43,600 bases of DNA, from the NCBI GenBank assembly GCA_052034135.1, contig JBPOJC010000024.1, forward strand, positions 1 through 43,600. Direction: 5' to 3'. Shown piece by piece: positions 18,101 through 25,970 of this stretch (its first letter is position 1; every line of letters starts with the position of its first letter). The notes beneath the pieces were generated by a model, which searched no databases, had not been told where the DNA came from, and was given only the letters and a program-made list of their open reading frames with translations. The stretch comes from JAGPKI01 sp052034135. Lineage in GTDB: Bacteria; Caldisericota; Caldisericia; UBA6126; JAGPKI01. The translations under genes and the position numbers were made by a program.

Positions 18101-21100
18101 TCGGGGAAAATAGCTATGGTTTTAGCTCAAAAGAGATTCAACCTCTATTTGGTTTGGGGAGGGATGATGAATTTGAATTAGTTGAGCTACCAGACTTTAA
18201 AGAAACTCTGCAAATTAGCGATAAAGAGATATTTGATAAAGATAAACTAAATATTACAGCAAGATTTACAATTGCTCCAAAGGATAAAGATAGTTGGAAA
18301 GAGGTAACTTTAGAAGGGGGAGAATTGATAGGAATCTCTGATGATGGAAAGATTGGTCTAATAAAGTACCACAATAGTTTACTTTATTCAGGATATTTTA
18401 GCTGGAAAGACTTAACCGAAGATGATGATACATACTATTTCTTTGAAAGCCTGCTCAAATTTGCAATGAAAGAGCAAAAAGACATATCCGTCAGTAAAGT
18501 AACATTGTCTCCGGCAATAGGGAGAAAGAATAATATTGGTATGTTAAATATTTCCATTAGGAATTGTGGTAATACTATCATTCAAGATATCGAACTTTTG
18601 GTTAAACCTCTCAATAAAACTTTTAATATTGAATCATTAAAAGGAAGGGAAGAAAGAGAAATCAAATGTGAGATTAATTTGCGAGGAGTTTCGGAAAGAT
18701 TAGATTTCGAAGTAATTGTTGACCCAAATGACAAAGTTAAAGAATATGATGAATCAAATAATAAAGCCAAGGTTTGTTACAATGTTGTGGCTCAAGGTGA
18801 ACCTGATGTTGAACCAGAATTAACACTTAATATACCTGATCAATTGGAAGTAACCGAGTCTAAACTGATTGTAGAGGGAAAAACTAACTTTAATGCTATT
18901 GTTAGCTTTAATGATGAGGATATCGCAAAGAATAGTGATGGCTCTTTTAGTAAGATTGTGAATCTTAATAAAGGAGAAAATAACCTTACTTTTACCGCTA
19001 AAGAAGGTTCACTAAAAACAGTAAAGAATATAAAAGTTGTATTAAAGGATTTAAAAGAAATCCTGCTTAAGATTGGTGATAGAGCAGCGTTTTTAAATCG
19101 TGAGTTAAAGCAATTAGATGAACCACCGCTAATTTTAAGTGGAGTAACATTCGTACCATTAAGATTTATTGGTGAAGCATTTGGAGCTAAAGTCGATTGG
19201 TATAAGGAAGAGAGTAAGATTGTAATTTCAAACGGGGATATTACGCTCATAATGTGGATTGGTAAAGACATAGCAAAACTAAATGATAAAGAACTAAAAC
19301 TGGAAGCTTTGCCTTTCATTTCAAAAAGTGGTAGGACATTTGTGCCCTTACGTATAATTGGTGAGGCATTTGGTGCAGAAGTTTTATGGGATGCCAAAAA
19401 TAAGACAATTTCAATAAAATTAAAAGTTGACTATCCAGAAGAAGATTTAAAACCTTCTTCCCTTAATGTACTTAGCAGCAGTGATATCGAAACGTCTTTC
19501 TCTCTTCTAATAAATTCCTCAAATCCTCCAGAAGAAGTTATATTCCCATCTTGTTTCGATTTATATAATGATGAATTATATGTCACAACTTACAAGGGAA
19601 TTTGCATACTGGATAAAGACCTTAATTTTAAGAGAAGGATTAATTACCCGTCTTTCCTTGAAAATAACATTGATATAAGTTATTTTAGGGCATTATCCTC
19701 TACTTACAGTAGAAATTTTTTACGGGTTTCGGGTAAAAATCTAATTTTTTCTGACGGGTATGATATATACATCTTTGATAAGGAAAGTGGAGAGCTTAAA
19801 AATTATATTAGCGGATACTACTATGGTAGTTTAATTAAACCATTATGTAAATTTAATAGTGTATACGATTACGAAATATATGATGATAAATTGTTTGTGC
19901 TTGATTCTTCTCGAATAAGTGTAATTAATGCTTCAACTGGAGAACTCTTGTCGATATTTTCCAACTATTACTTATTGGTTGATATTGCTATAAGCAAGAA
20001 CAATATTTATGCAGTTTCTCTTTTTGATGGATACTATAAAATTGGCCTCGAAGGAGAAGATACAAAATGGATTGATTTTCCGGAAAGCGTTATTTCATAT
20101 AGTACGACAGTATCTGAAGATGGTTTCTTATATTTATGTTGTTCTTATCCAGATTATACCGTTTTAAAGCTAAATGCTAACAATGGTGGGTTGGTTAAAA
20201 AGTTTAAACTGTCTGGAAATGTTGGTGTAGTTTTAGATAGAATAATTATTTCTGATGACTTTGTTTTTGCGCTTTCATTGAATAGCAGAGAGAGTTCTTC
20301 ATACATATTTGAAGAAAAATTCGTTAAAATGGATAAGAATTTCAAACTCTTAAATAAATTAGGCGCCGATGGTTATAATAAAGTTAAGCTAGATAGTAGT
20401 TTCCTCATAAACCCAGAGTATGTAAGAATTACAGATGATGGAAATTATTTAATTTCTCAGTATTATCCACTAAATCCCAATTATTTTAAATTATATTCCG
20501 GGGACTGTAAGCTTATAAAAGCTTTTCTTCTTTCTCCTCCTGATGGTTTATTCTGGATTAGAAGAGTATTGGAATTAAATAGTGATTCTATTGGAGCCCT
20601 TTATGTTGACTATGTAGAGGGTAAATATTGTTTTAAGAGTTTTGAACCTACTTCTAAAGGTGCAATTAAAACTAACAGTGTGGAGTTAAAACCAACTGCT
20701 AAATACAATTATTTTTATAAGCTCTCTTATAATGATGATTTAATTGTAACATTTGACCTCTATTCCGGAAATGTTGTTGAATTCAACATTAAAAGTGGTG
20801 AAGAAGTTGGAAGATTTAGCCTTGCGTCAGTGGAAAATGGAGGCGGTATATACTTTCCTTATTCAATGAAAATTGTTGGAGATAAGGTTTATATAATTGA
20901 CTATGTTAAAAAGTTAGCAAGGGCTTATTCCCTAAAAGGAGAAATTTTATCTGATTTAGATTTTAATTGCTATTCAGAAAGTGATAAAGTTAAATACTAC
21001 ACTGATTCAAAAATAATTGACGAAGATGAATTCGCCCTTGTTGATACTGAATTATCAAATTTGCTTTTATTCGACTCTGAATCTTTAAATAAGGTTATCG

Positions 21101-21936
21101 GAGAAAAGAGGCAACTTTCTTTTGAGGGCAATGAAAAAGCTATTTCTAATGACCTTCAGAGCCTTTATCTACCATATTCTTTTGATATAAAGGATGATTC
21201 ACTTCTCATAAACGATCTTGGAAATTATAGAGTAATAAAAAGACCACTTTCTTATTTAAGAGCAGAAGAAGTACCATTAAATGTTAAAATTACTCCGAAA
21301 GATTTAAACTTAGTAACATACTCTAAAGATATAGTAGAAGACGATGTCTTAGTTGAAGTATTTGGTAGTGATGCTCCTTTGGAGATTTTGAACTCTCCTA
21401 CCTGGGCAAGCATTAATAATTTTGACTCGAAAAAAAGAAATACTTTAATAAAAATCAAATTTGACCCTTCAACTATAGCTGTTAATAAGGAAGAATCTGG
21501 AACAATTACTTTTAAAGTTGGTGAATGTGAGAAGAAACTAACTATTAACATTAAAAGAGCTAATAATGAAATAGCGTTTTATTCAAACAGTTCTCTTATA
21601 AAGGGTAAGGCTAAAAATTATGTTTCGAAAGCTCCCACATTATTAAATAATAATATTATTTTTCTAAGCGAAGATATTTTAACAAACATTTTTGAGTTTG
21701 ATATAAAAAGAGCTGGTGAAGAAATTTTGCTTAATACTTATGAATTTACAATTAAACTTAAAGTAGGAAAAAGAAAAGGAAACATAATATTACCTAAAGG
21801 AGTTACTGAGATTGACTTAGGTGAAAACGTGCAAGAAAAAGGTGGAATTTTGCTAATTCCAGTAAATACTATTTTTAATTTTCTCTCTATTACTTATGAA
21901 ATTAAAGGTGAATTAATAAAGGTCTTTCCCACGTAG
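15121..21936 (+). CDS. giant secreted C25 (gingipain-like) cysteine peptidase with stalk and beta-propeller domains
   Basis: 2271 residues with a signal peptide (about 1-29). Residues about 30-275 resemble a C25 propeptide. The C25 peptidase domain (about 275-690) has the His block NGHGHGGG (His518/His520) and the nucleophile block SVACGNGAYD (Cys555), the dyad arrangement of gingipains. Next come CARDB-like and other Ig-like domains (about 1060-1300, with PNDKVKEYDESNN) and a copper-amine-oxidase-N-like stalk domain (about 1316-1435) with two GxTFVPLRxIGEAFGA motifs. A long beta-propeller region (about 1450-2050) follows, and a second, more divergent stalk-like domain ends the protein (about 2150-2271). 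The ATG is preceded by a strong AGGAGG. It is probably a cell-surface protease. No C-terminal type IX secretion domain is evident. The 3' end overlaps the opposing racemase gene by 43 bases. Confidence 0.8.
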   Translation: MKGSLKKVVLSIFIILFILTTLPIQSFGGNISLNKGIPLQDLVINPYAKSDQIISAPFYFSNSNITFDKSSAGLEIKLKGCKNMNMPDLPAFPYCEKEIELPSNKQLIYIKVKEVNTSIIELPKNIPLKLAPKPMPISPLSPNDNFSNLQDFQTREFENINPYLYGNSSERMKLYSDVNKINKFNNSNENITDLLVGNNANNYYGNINKHEGKLNQNIPEIFPDYNFDYVITPYKDGKKLSLFVNPVYYIRGELILAKYISLEIGLSKDELCTSSNEEDNKNLSVILTPDEFFNEASKLKSTQESYGYKVSIVKLSSILSYKEAEIPDLKPIIGYKDALEKDKEILKNYNYSLSKKIITYLKELLKEKKINYLTILGDGSKVPPSYYVLSSDNFSDYDKWVPTDIFYFAPDTKNKEYPIKISVGRLPVRDKEEAKIVVDKIDRYRKALSSSWFKNIALMGGDPFGGDYMGELFLADLINKDYFEGLNVEKYFKTSGKFGKDDLLYCLENESVGFINGHGHGGGDTYYLEPGTLNSKEILSLKRKDELPIFLSVACGNGAYDTMVLDTDFSTNKYLKYPTSFSESLVLGEGGAIAYVGGARINYSGWNLNYKNGVPILKEKYYMDVIFDYFFKHYHEKTNTLGDIVKLTLSTYADEEMGYINYADVKTFFGFTLLGDPTIKLPLFSGDFKSKVPEISLDKDYRFSPSNLPLFPIDDGVQILSTTNSPTLNYILSDYLNTDSPVLEEGTFEKGTKEKFSYNFNNLIKSVLTIRVETKDFKETRVVFYGRYWHDLVVAEDFDLLRLTKGENKDYVAIIRNDGIYDEENITITVKNNGKEIKKLTYNKLPYFQSRYVQYNYEAFEVGSVNIEISAPSLKGEKATSDNILSKKISVVEENVIRVGVLAQSDLLSWSDVSKALNILELNKKLSNSSLPIEIFPITFGRDSFTNTTSLKRLKVDMLILYTNDFFDFLLNQYLSEIEEFIGNGGIVLGILSLGENSYGFSSKEIQPLFGLGRDDEFELVELPDFKETLQISDKEIFDKDKLNITARFTIAPKDKDSWKEVTLEGGELIGISDDGKIGLIKYHNSLLYSGYFSWKDLTEDDDTYYFFESLLKFAMKEQKDISVSKVTLSPAIGRKNNIGMLNISIRNCGNTIIQDIELLVKPLNKTFNIESLKGREEREIKCEINLRGVSERLDFEVIVDPNDKVKEYDESNNKAKVCYNVVAQGEPDVEPELTLNIPDQLEVTESKLIVEGKTNFNAIVSFNDEDIAKNSDGSFSKIVNLNKGENNLTFTAKEGSLKTVKNIKVVLKDLKEILLKIGDRAAFLNRELKQLDEPPLILSGVTFVPLRFIGEAFGAKVDWYKEESKIVISNGDITLIMWIGKDIAKLNDKELKLEALPFISKSGRTFVPLRIIGEAFGAEVLWDAKNKTISIKLKVDYPEEDLKPSSLNVLSSSDIETSFSLLINSSNPPEEVIFPSCFDLYNDELYVTTYKGICILDKDLNFKRRINYPSFLENNIDISYFRALSSTYSRNFLRVSGKNLIFSDGYDIYIFDKESGELKNYISGYYYGSLIKPLCKFNSVYDYEIYDDKLFVLDSSRISVINASTGELLSIFSNYYLLVDIAISKNNIYAVSLFDGYYKIGLEGEDTKWIDFPESVISYSTTVSEDGFLYLCCSYPDYTVLKLNANNGGLVKKFKLSGNVGVVLDRIIISDDFVFALSLNSRESSSYIFEEKFVKMDKNFKLLNKLGADGYNKVKLDSSFLINPEYVRITDDGNYLISQYYPLNPNYFKLYSGDCKLIKAFLLSPPDGLFWIRRVLELNSDSIGALYVDYVEGKYCFKSFEPTSKGAIKTNSVELKPTAKYNYFYKLSYNDDLIVTFDLYSGNVVEFNIKSGEEVGRFSLASVENGGGIYFPYSMKIVGDKVYIIDYVKKLARAYSLKGEILSDLDFNCYSESDKVKYYTDSKIIDEDEFALVDTELSNLLLFDSESLNKVIGEKRQLSFEGNEKAISNDLQSLYLPYSFDIKDDSLLINDLGNYRVIKRPLSYLRAEEVPLNVKITPKDLNLVTYSKDIVEDDVLVEVFGSDAPLEILNSPTWASINNFDSKKRNTLIKIKFDPSTIAVNKEESGTITFKVGECEKKLTINIKRANNEIAFYSNSSLIKGKAKNYVSKAPTLLNNNIIFLSEDILTNIFEFDIKRAGEEILLNTYEFTIKLKVGKRKGNIILPKGVTEIDLGENVQEKGGILLIPVNTIFNFLSITYEIKGELIKVFPT

Positions 21937-22979
21937 GGAGAATTCATTGCAAATAGAAGCGCTGAATAGCTAAGGGTAAACTCAACAAAATCTCCTATTT
22001 TAAGTTTTGGAGTATTCTCAACATCTAATACAAGATGATCCGATGTTCCGCCAATAACTTCAATTGTATCATCAATTGGGTTAAGTCCTTTTATATCTGT
22101 ATCAAGTTTTCCAATATTTAGAATCGCCCTTTTTCTTAAGCCCATCTCTCTATATTTAACAATCTCCCCAAAAACATTCTTTGCCTGCTCTCTAAGATTT
22201 CCTTCAATTGAAGTAGGCTTTGTTTTTAATTCTATTATCTCACCACCAAGCTTAAAGCAATCAGTAAAACAACCAGGGATTCTTTCTTTATAGATAGCAT
22301 CCACTCCATTCATTATTCCCTCACCAATGCGGACGTTTGAAATGTAGGGAGGAACTTTTTGCTTAAGCATTAACGGAATTAAGTTTGAAGCACCACCAGA
22401 AACAATTGGCTCAAAGTCCAACAACTTTTTAAATATTTTTGAGGCATCTTCTAAAATTTTTAGATTTTTCTCATCAGGAATTAACCCGGTAAGACAGGTT
22501 GCATTTGCCCCTATCCCTATTATGTTGATACCTTTAAATTTTATAGCCTCTTTAAGGAAACTTTCGAAATCTTCTAAAAGAACCCCTTCTCTTAAATCAC
22601 CGATCTCAAGCATAATTATTACCTTATGAGAGGTATTTTTAGCTCTTGCAACCTCGCTTAAACTCTTTAAGACTTCAATTTCAGTATTAAGGGATATATC
22701 GCAATATTTAATCACATCCTTAACATCACTAATTGATGGGGAACGAATAAGCATGAAATCACCGTTTATTCCTTTTCTTTGCATCTTTTTTATGTCACAA
22801 ATTCTTGAATCCCCGATTGAATTTACAACATCTCTTATATGTTTTACAATTTCTGGCTCTCCTTCAATTACCTTTGTAACGACTGTTAAATCAAGAGAAT
22901 TTTTCTTGCATAAATCGTTAATCACTTTTACGTTATTCTTTATCTTCTGAAGGTCTACTTTTAAATAAGGTGTCTTCAA
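21894..22979 (-). CDS. ornithine/alanine racemase-like PLP-dependent enzyme
   Basis: A 361-residue fold-type III PLP enzyme (Ala_racemase_N family). The PLP lysine is Lys36 in LTVVTKV. Other marks are GDSRICDIKKM, IMLEIGDLREG, the phosphate-binding SGGASNLIP, RIGEG, and the C-terminal GGTSDHLVLDV. The overall pattern is closest to the clostridial ornithine racemase (Orr) group rather than the peptidoglycan alanine racemase Alr, which has a separate C-terminal barrel with a catalytic Tyr. The substrate is not proven. The start is TTG, well supported by GGGAGGAA seven bases upstream. It is monocistronic and convergent with the C25 gene. Confidence 0.8.
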   Translation of the reverse strand: MKTPYLKVDLQKIKNNVKVINDLCKKNSLDLTVVTKVIEGEPEIVKHIRDVVNSIGDSRICDIKKMQRKGINGDFMLIRSPSISDVKDVIKYCDISLNTEIEVLKSLSEVARAKNTSHKVIIMLEIGDLREGVLLEDFESFLKEAIKFKGINIIGIGANATCLTGLIPDEKNLKILEDASKIFKKLLDFEPIVSGGASNLIPLMLKQKVPPYISNVRIGEGIMNGVDAIYKERIPGCFTDCFKLGGEIIELKTKPTSIEGNLREQAKNVFGEIVKYREMGLRKRAILNIGKLDTDIKGLNPIDDTIEVIGGTSDHLVLDVENTPKLKIGDFVEFTLSYSALLFAMNSPYVGKTFINSPLIS

Positions 22980-23097
22980 TATTGTTTCCTCCCTATATTA
23001 AATTTATTTTTCTTTTATGCTCTTATATTTTATAGAGTTATAGCTTTTATTGTTATTTTTTCTATTTTTTTCTAATTTTGATATGAATTGTGAAAAG

Positions 23098-23290
23098 AGG
23101 AGAGGTTCCTTCGGGAGCAAAATACGCTCCCTTTCCTTTTTTTGTCATTCTGAAGTGCAGTATTATCGCACAAGTCCTCAGGAATCTCCGTATTTGTCCT
23201 TGTCATCCCCGAACTCTTTTATCGGGGATCCAGACCATACTTCTAAACTCTCTGGATTCCCGCAATCGCGGGAATGATGCACAGAAGTAG
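23098..23290 (+). repeat. repeat island upstream of racemase / downstream of the R-M genes
   Basis: A B-type arm (GAGGTTCCTTCGGGAGCAAAA, about 23099-23130), a C-type unit (23145-23191) and the best-preserved paired-hairpin element (23202-23278). Positions 23143-23266 match 13662-13786 with few differences. Open frames over this stretch are repeat sequence, not genes. Confidence 0.8.
23202..23278 (+). repeat. 77-bp paired-hairpin element, copy 3
   Basis: GTC, hairpin ATCCCCGA/TCGGGGAT, CCAG, core accatacttctaaactct (23234-23251), CTGG, hairpin ATTCCCGC/GCGGGAAT, GAT. The core equals the reverse complement of copy 1 at 18 of 18 positions. Confidence 0.85.
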
Positions 23291-23366
23291 CAGGAATATC
23301 TGAATGATAAATTATGAAGCAAAAGAAAACGGATCTCCTAAGATTTATTACTCATCCCTATTTCTA

Positions 23367-24074
23367 CTAAATTATTCTCTCTCTATGGCTAAAGCAAAAA
23401 TCTAATTTGTCAGGAAAAACTCGAAATCCTGTACCATGATCATGCGGTTTCCCTGTTGAATATTGACCAATTCTTATATCAACAAGAATTGTTCCCTCTT
23501 TCAATAATTGAATAAAATTATCAAAATTAAAGCCGCTTAATAACCACGCTTCGTTATACCAAAACTCTTCATTAGAACCGATGCCTTTTGTCTCTGCTTT
23601 CACATACAGCAATTTTGGCAATTTCCTTTCAAAAGATTTTTTAAGAATTTCTTTGTCCCAAAAACCAACAATTTCTTTATTAGTAGTTATGAGGTTTATC
23701 CTATCTTTTTCTATATCAAGTTTAAAGCCAAACTCGCCTTTGATTTTATTAAATTCTTTTGCATTTACAGTTGTATGTAATTCTTTTCTTTTATTACTTT
23801 TTGCTGATTCATACCCAAACCTCTGTAATAATAAAGAATTTGCTTTTGGCGGAAGAGATGATTTTGTGAACAGCGTAAGCATGCTTGTGGTGTTTTTTCT
23901 CGCAGATTTTAATTCAATCATTGCAGCATTTGGACCTGGGATATTATTTTCAGATATTCCTAAAAGATCCTCTAGCGTTTTTCCAACTCCAGTATTTCCT
24001 GATCTATGAGTTTTAATATACCCTATTTCTTTTATTGCCTTCAGTTTTTGTATTAATTCATCATATTCATTCAT
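23367..24074 (-). CDS. type II restriction endonuclease, MvaI/BcnI family
   Basis: A 235-residue protein. The N-terminal block TGVGKTLEDLLGI, followed by ENNIPGPNAAMIELKSAR, and the LTLFTKS block are typical of the MvaI/BcnI group of PD-(D/E)XK enzymes, which cut within CC(W/S)GG-type sites. Glu54 and Lys56 fit the E-x-K half of the active site. The upstream acidic residue expected five positions before the Glu (Asp50 in MvaI, from memory) is Asn49 here. Either this is normal for the subfamily or the enzyme is impaired. The gene starts 2 bases after the methyltransferase stop, so the pair forms one restriction-modification operon. The recognition site cannot be read from the sequence. Confidence 0.72.
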   Translation of the reverse strand: MNEYDELIQKLKAIKEIGYIKTHRSGNTGVGKTLEDLLGISENNIPGPNAAMIELKSARKNTTSMLTLFTKSSLPPKANSLLLQRFGYESAKSNKRKELHTTVNAKEFNKIKGEFGFKLDIEKDRINLITTNKEIVGFWDKEILKKSFERKLPKLLYVKAETKGIGSNEEFWYNEAWLLSGFNFDNFIQLLKEGTILVDIRIGQYSTGKPHDHGTGFRVFPDKLDFCFSHRERII

Positions 24075-24076
24075 AG

Positions 24077-24964
24077 TTATGGTTTCCAGAAGTCAAGTAT
24101 ATATTCAAAAGTTGTACTAAGAGTAATATAGTTACTTGGCCATCCGAAAATACCAATCTTATTAACTAAATTTCTTTTATCCCAAATGATAATATTTCTA
24201 AGCTCATAGCCTACTTTTTCTAAAGCTTCTATAATATAGCTATGAGTTGGATATCTCCGATTATTTTCCCATAAATCATTAATATTAATTATGCAGTGAG
24301 CTTTTGGTCTTAATAGTGGTAATATCTCTTTATAAATCTCTGCTAAATTTAAAATATATTCCTTGACGTTCATTGTTCCTAAGTCTCTTGGATTGTTTGA
24401 ATATTGCTGAACTTTTTTGTAGTGTTCATTTGTTCGCAGATCACTACGAAGACTTTTATTCAACCTTTCATGATTTAACATATTTGCATATGGCGGCGAA
24501 GTAACACATAAAGATACTGTTTCTTCATATAGGTATTTCGAAATATTGATTGCATCATCGCAAATTGCAAATTGTTTTGTATTTTCGGCAAATAAAGATA
24601 TATCTAATTCTGTAAGCCTTTTTTCGGCGTAATTGATGTAATCTTTATTTAGGTCAAAACCCACAGCATTTCTTTCTAAATCTCGTGCTGCAATAAGAGT
24701 AGTTCCAATTCCAACGAATGGATCTAATACCAATTCTCCTTTATGAGTAAAAAGTTCAATGCACTTCTTAGGCAAAGCGATCGGGAATACTGCTGGATGT
24801 ATATTTTTGTCTCTGATGTCTCTACTCTCATAATATAATTCCCAAATAGCAACTTGACTTTTCACCCACTCTTTTGGTGTGAGACAATTAATGTGATTAT
24901 CCTGGCAGGAGCAGGTTTTCCTGAAATTAATATCTAATTTATCTTTAATTTCGGCTTGTCTCAT
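24077..24964 (-). CDS. site-specific DNA methyltransferase (N4-cytosine or N6-adenine) of the R-M pair
   Basis: A 295-residue amino-methyltransferase. The SAM-binding motif DPFVGIGTTL (residues 81-90), preceded by the HPAVFPIALPKKCIELF block, comes before the catalytic TSPPY (155-159). In most type II beta-class enzymes TSPPY comes first, so this is the permuted order. With an MvaI/BcnI-type nuclease beside it, N4-methylation of cytosine is the likeliest chemistry; this is inferred. It protects host DNA from the downstream endonuclease. The gene is first in the two-gene operon and lies between repeat islands that form direct repeats. A SAM pocket Asp follows in VGFDLNKDY. Confidence 0.85.
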   Translation of the reverse strand: MRQAEIKDKLDINFRKTCSCQDNHINCLTPKEWVKSQVAIWELYYESRDIRDKNIHPAVFPIALPKKCIELFTHKGELVLDPFVGIGTTLIAARDLERNAVGFDLNKDYINYAEKRLTELDISLFAENTKQFAICDDAINISKYLYEETVSLCVTSPPYANMLNHERLNKSLRSDLRTNEHYKKVQQYSNNPRDLGTMNVKEYILNLAEIYKEILPLLRPKAHCIININDLWENNRRYPTHSYIIEALEKVGYELRNIIIWDKRNLVNKIGIFGWPSNYITLSTTFEYILDFWKP

Positions 24965-25326
24965 TTATGTATATTTTATCAGTTTTTAAATGTTTTGTTA
25001 AGTTATCTAATTTACTTTCCTACTTTCAATTAGAACTAAAGAGGAAGAGACTCTTGCGAAGCAAAATACGCTCCCTTTCCTTTTTTTGTCATTTTGAAGT
25101 GCGGTATTATCGCACATGTACTTAGTAATCTTCGTGCTCCCCTCCCGTCATTCTGAGCGTAAGCGAAGAATCTCCTCATTTAATCTTTTCATTTTTTATT
25201 CACGTTTGGGCTTATTTCGCATGAGGGTAAAAGAAGGAGACCCTCCAGTCGCTGAGATGCTTCCCTCGAGAAGATGGAAGTGGGCAGCTGGAGACCCTGC
25301 GCCTCTGGAAAAACGCTCCATCAGGA
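24965..25326 (+). repeat. repeat island upstream of the R-M operon
   Basis: Contains a B-type arm with AGCAAAATACGCTCCC (25060-25075), a C-type unit (25088-25136) and an A/B composite starting at 25147. The inner core of the composite, 25171-25232, is identical over 62 bases to 43131-43192. Two degraded B-type arms follow (about 25236-25277 and 25290-25330); the last one runs into the 3' end of the DUF1461 gene. The first 75 bases (24965-25040) are plain AT-rich sequence and probably hold the methyltransferase promoter. Confidence 0.75.
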
Positions 25327-25968
25327 TTACGGGGAAGAGCGGAAATGGGTAACTCTCGACACTATGAGAAAACCTACAAAAAGCTCAATAATAGATAGAA
25401 CGACCACTAAAATAAAACTATTCAAGAAAAATTTTTCCGGAAATATATTTATCAATAAATCTGTCTCAGGGTCTAAAAGCCATAAATCATTATTAAAGCT
25501 TATTATGTGAAAAAGCAGGAATGACTTATCAAAGGTAAATGCAACTATTAATCCGAAAATAATTATAAGAAGACCACTATATAGGAAAAATTTTGCTATA
25601 TTTTTCTTCTTTTTAAAGAAATATATCGATAAAAGAATTACAACAATTAAGCTCACCAAACAGACTATCCTAACAATTTTAAAAATCTTTGAAACATCTT
25701 TAAGATGGGCAATATCCTTGCTTGAGAAGAAGTAACTACCTTCCTCGCTACCTTTTGTATTATTTGAGCCGCCAAAATTTATTGTTCTCCACAAATAATT
25801 AGCGATTATTTCTTTATCTTTATTTGTAAACTGCTCTTCATTTAAATTCTCAACTTGTTTTAAATAAGTAGATTTTGAAAGAGCAATAATTGAGACATTG
25901 TTAGTCAAAAAGAAAACTCCCAAACCCAAAGTCATTAAAATTGATAGAAAAACTGATATGGGTTTCAT
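25327..25968 (-). CDS. DUF1461 integral membrane protein (Lit-like)
   Basis: A 213-residue protein with about four membrane segments (roughly 5-28, 96-117, 127-146, 185-205) and an extracytoplasmic loop. Family motifs of TIGR01906/DUF1461 are clear: FFSSKDIAHLKDV with His88, and FHIISFNNDLWLLDPETD with His154, then IFPEKFF. Members in some Gram-positive bacteria (Lit) move an acyl chain within lipoproteins. The two histidines fit the positions I recall as essential in Lit, so a lipoprotein transacylase role is possible but not shown here. It lies 2 bases after the YihY gene. The last codons run into degraded repeat sequence. Confidence 0.75.
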   Translation of the reverse strand: MKPISVFLSILMTLGLGVFFLTNNVSIIALSKSTYLKQVENLNEEQFTNKDKEIIANYLWRTINFGGSNNTKGSEEGSYFFSSKDIAHLKDVSKIFKIVRIVCLVSLIVVILLSIYFFKKKKNIAKFFLYSGLLIIIFGLIVAFTFDKSFLLFHIISFNNDLWLLDPETDLLINIFPEKFFLNSFILVVVLSIIELFVGFLIVSRVTHFRSSP

Positions 25969-25970
25969 TG

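Noticed and set aside
23050..23290. Open frames of 65-80 codons over the repeat islands (also at 4052-4330, 13600-13794, 25116-25510, 28231-28548, 30247-30654, 36856-37321)
   Set aside because: Their translations are made of the palindromic repeats (for example FCHSEVQYYRTSP appears at several loci and in more than one frame). They lack ribosome-binding sites and overlap on both strands.
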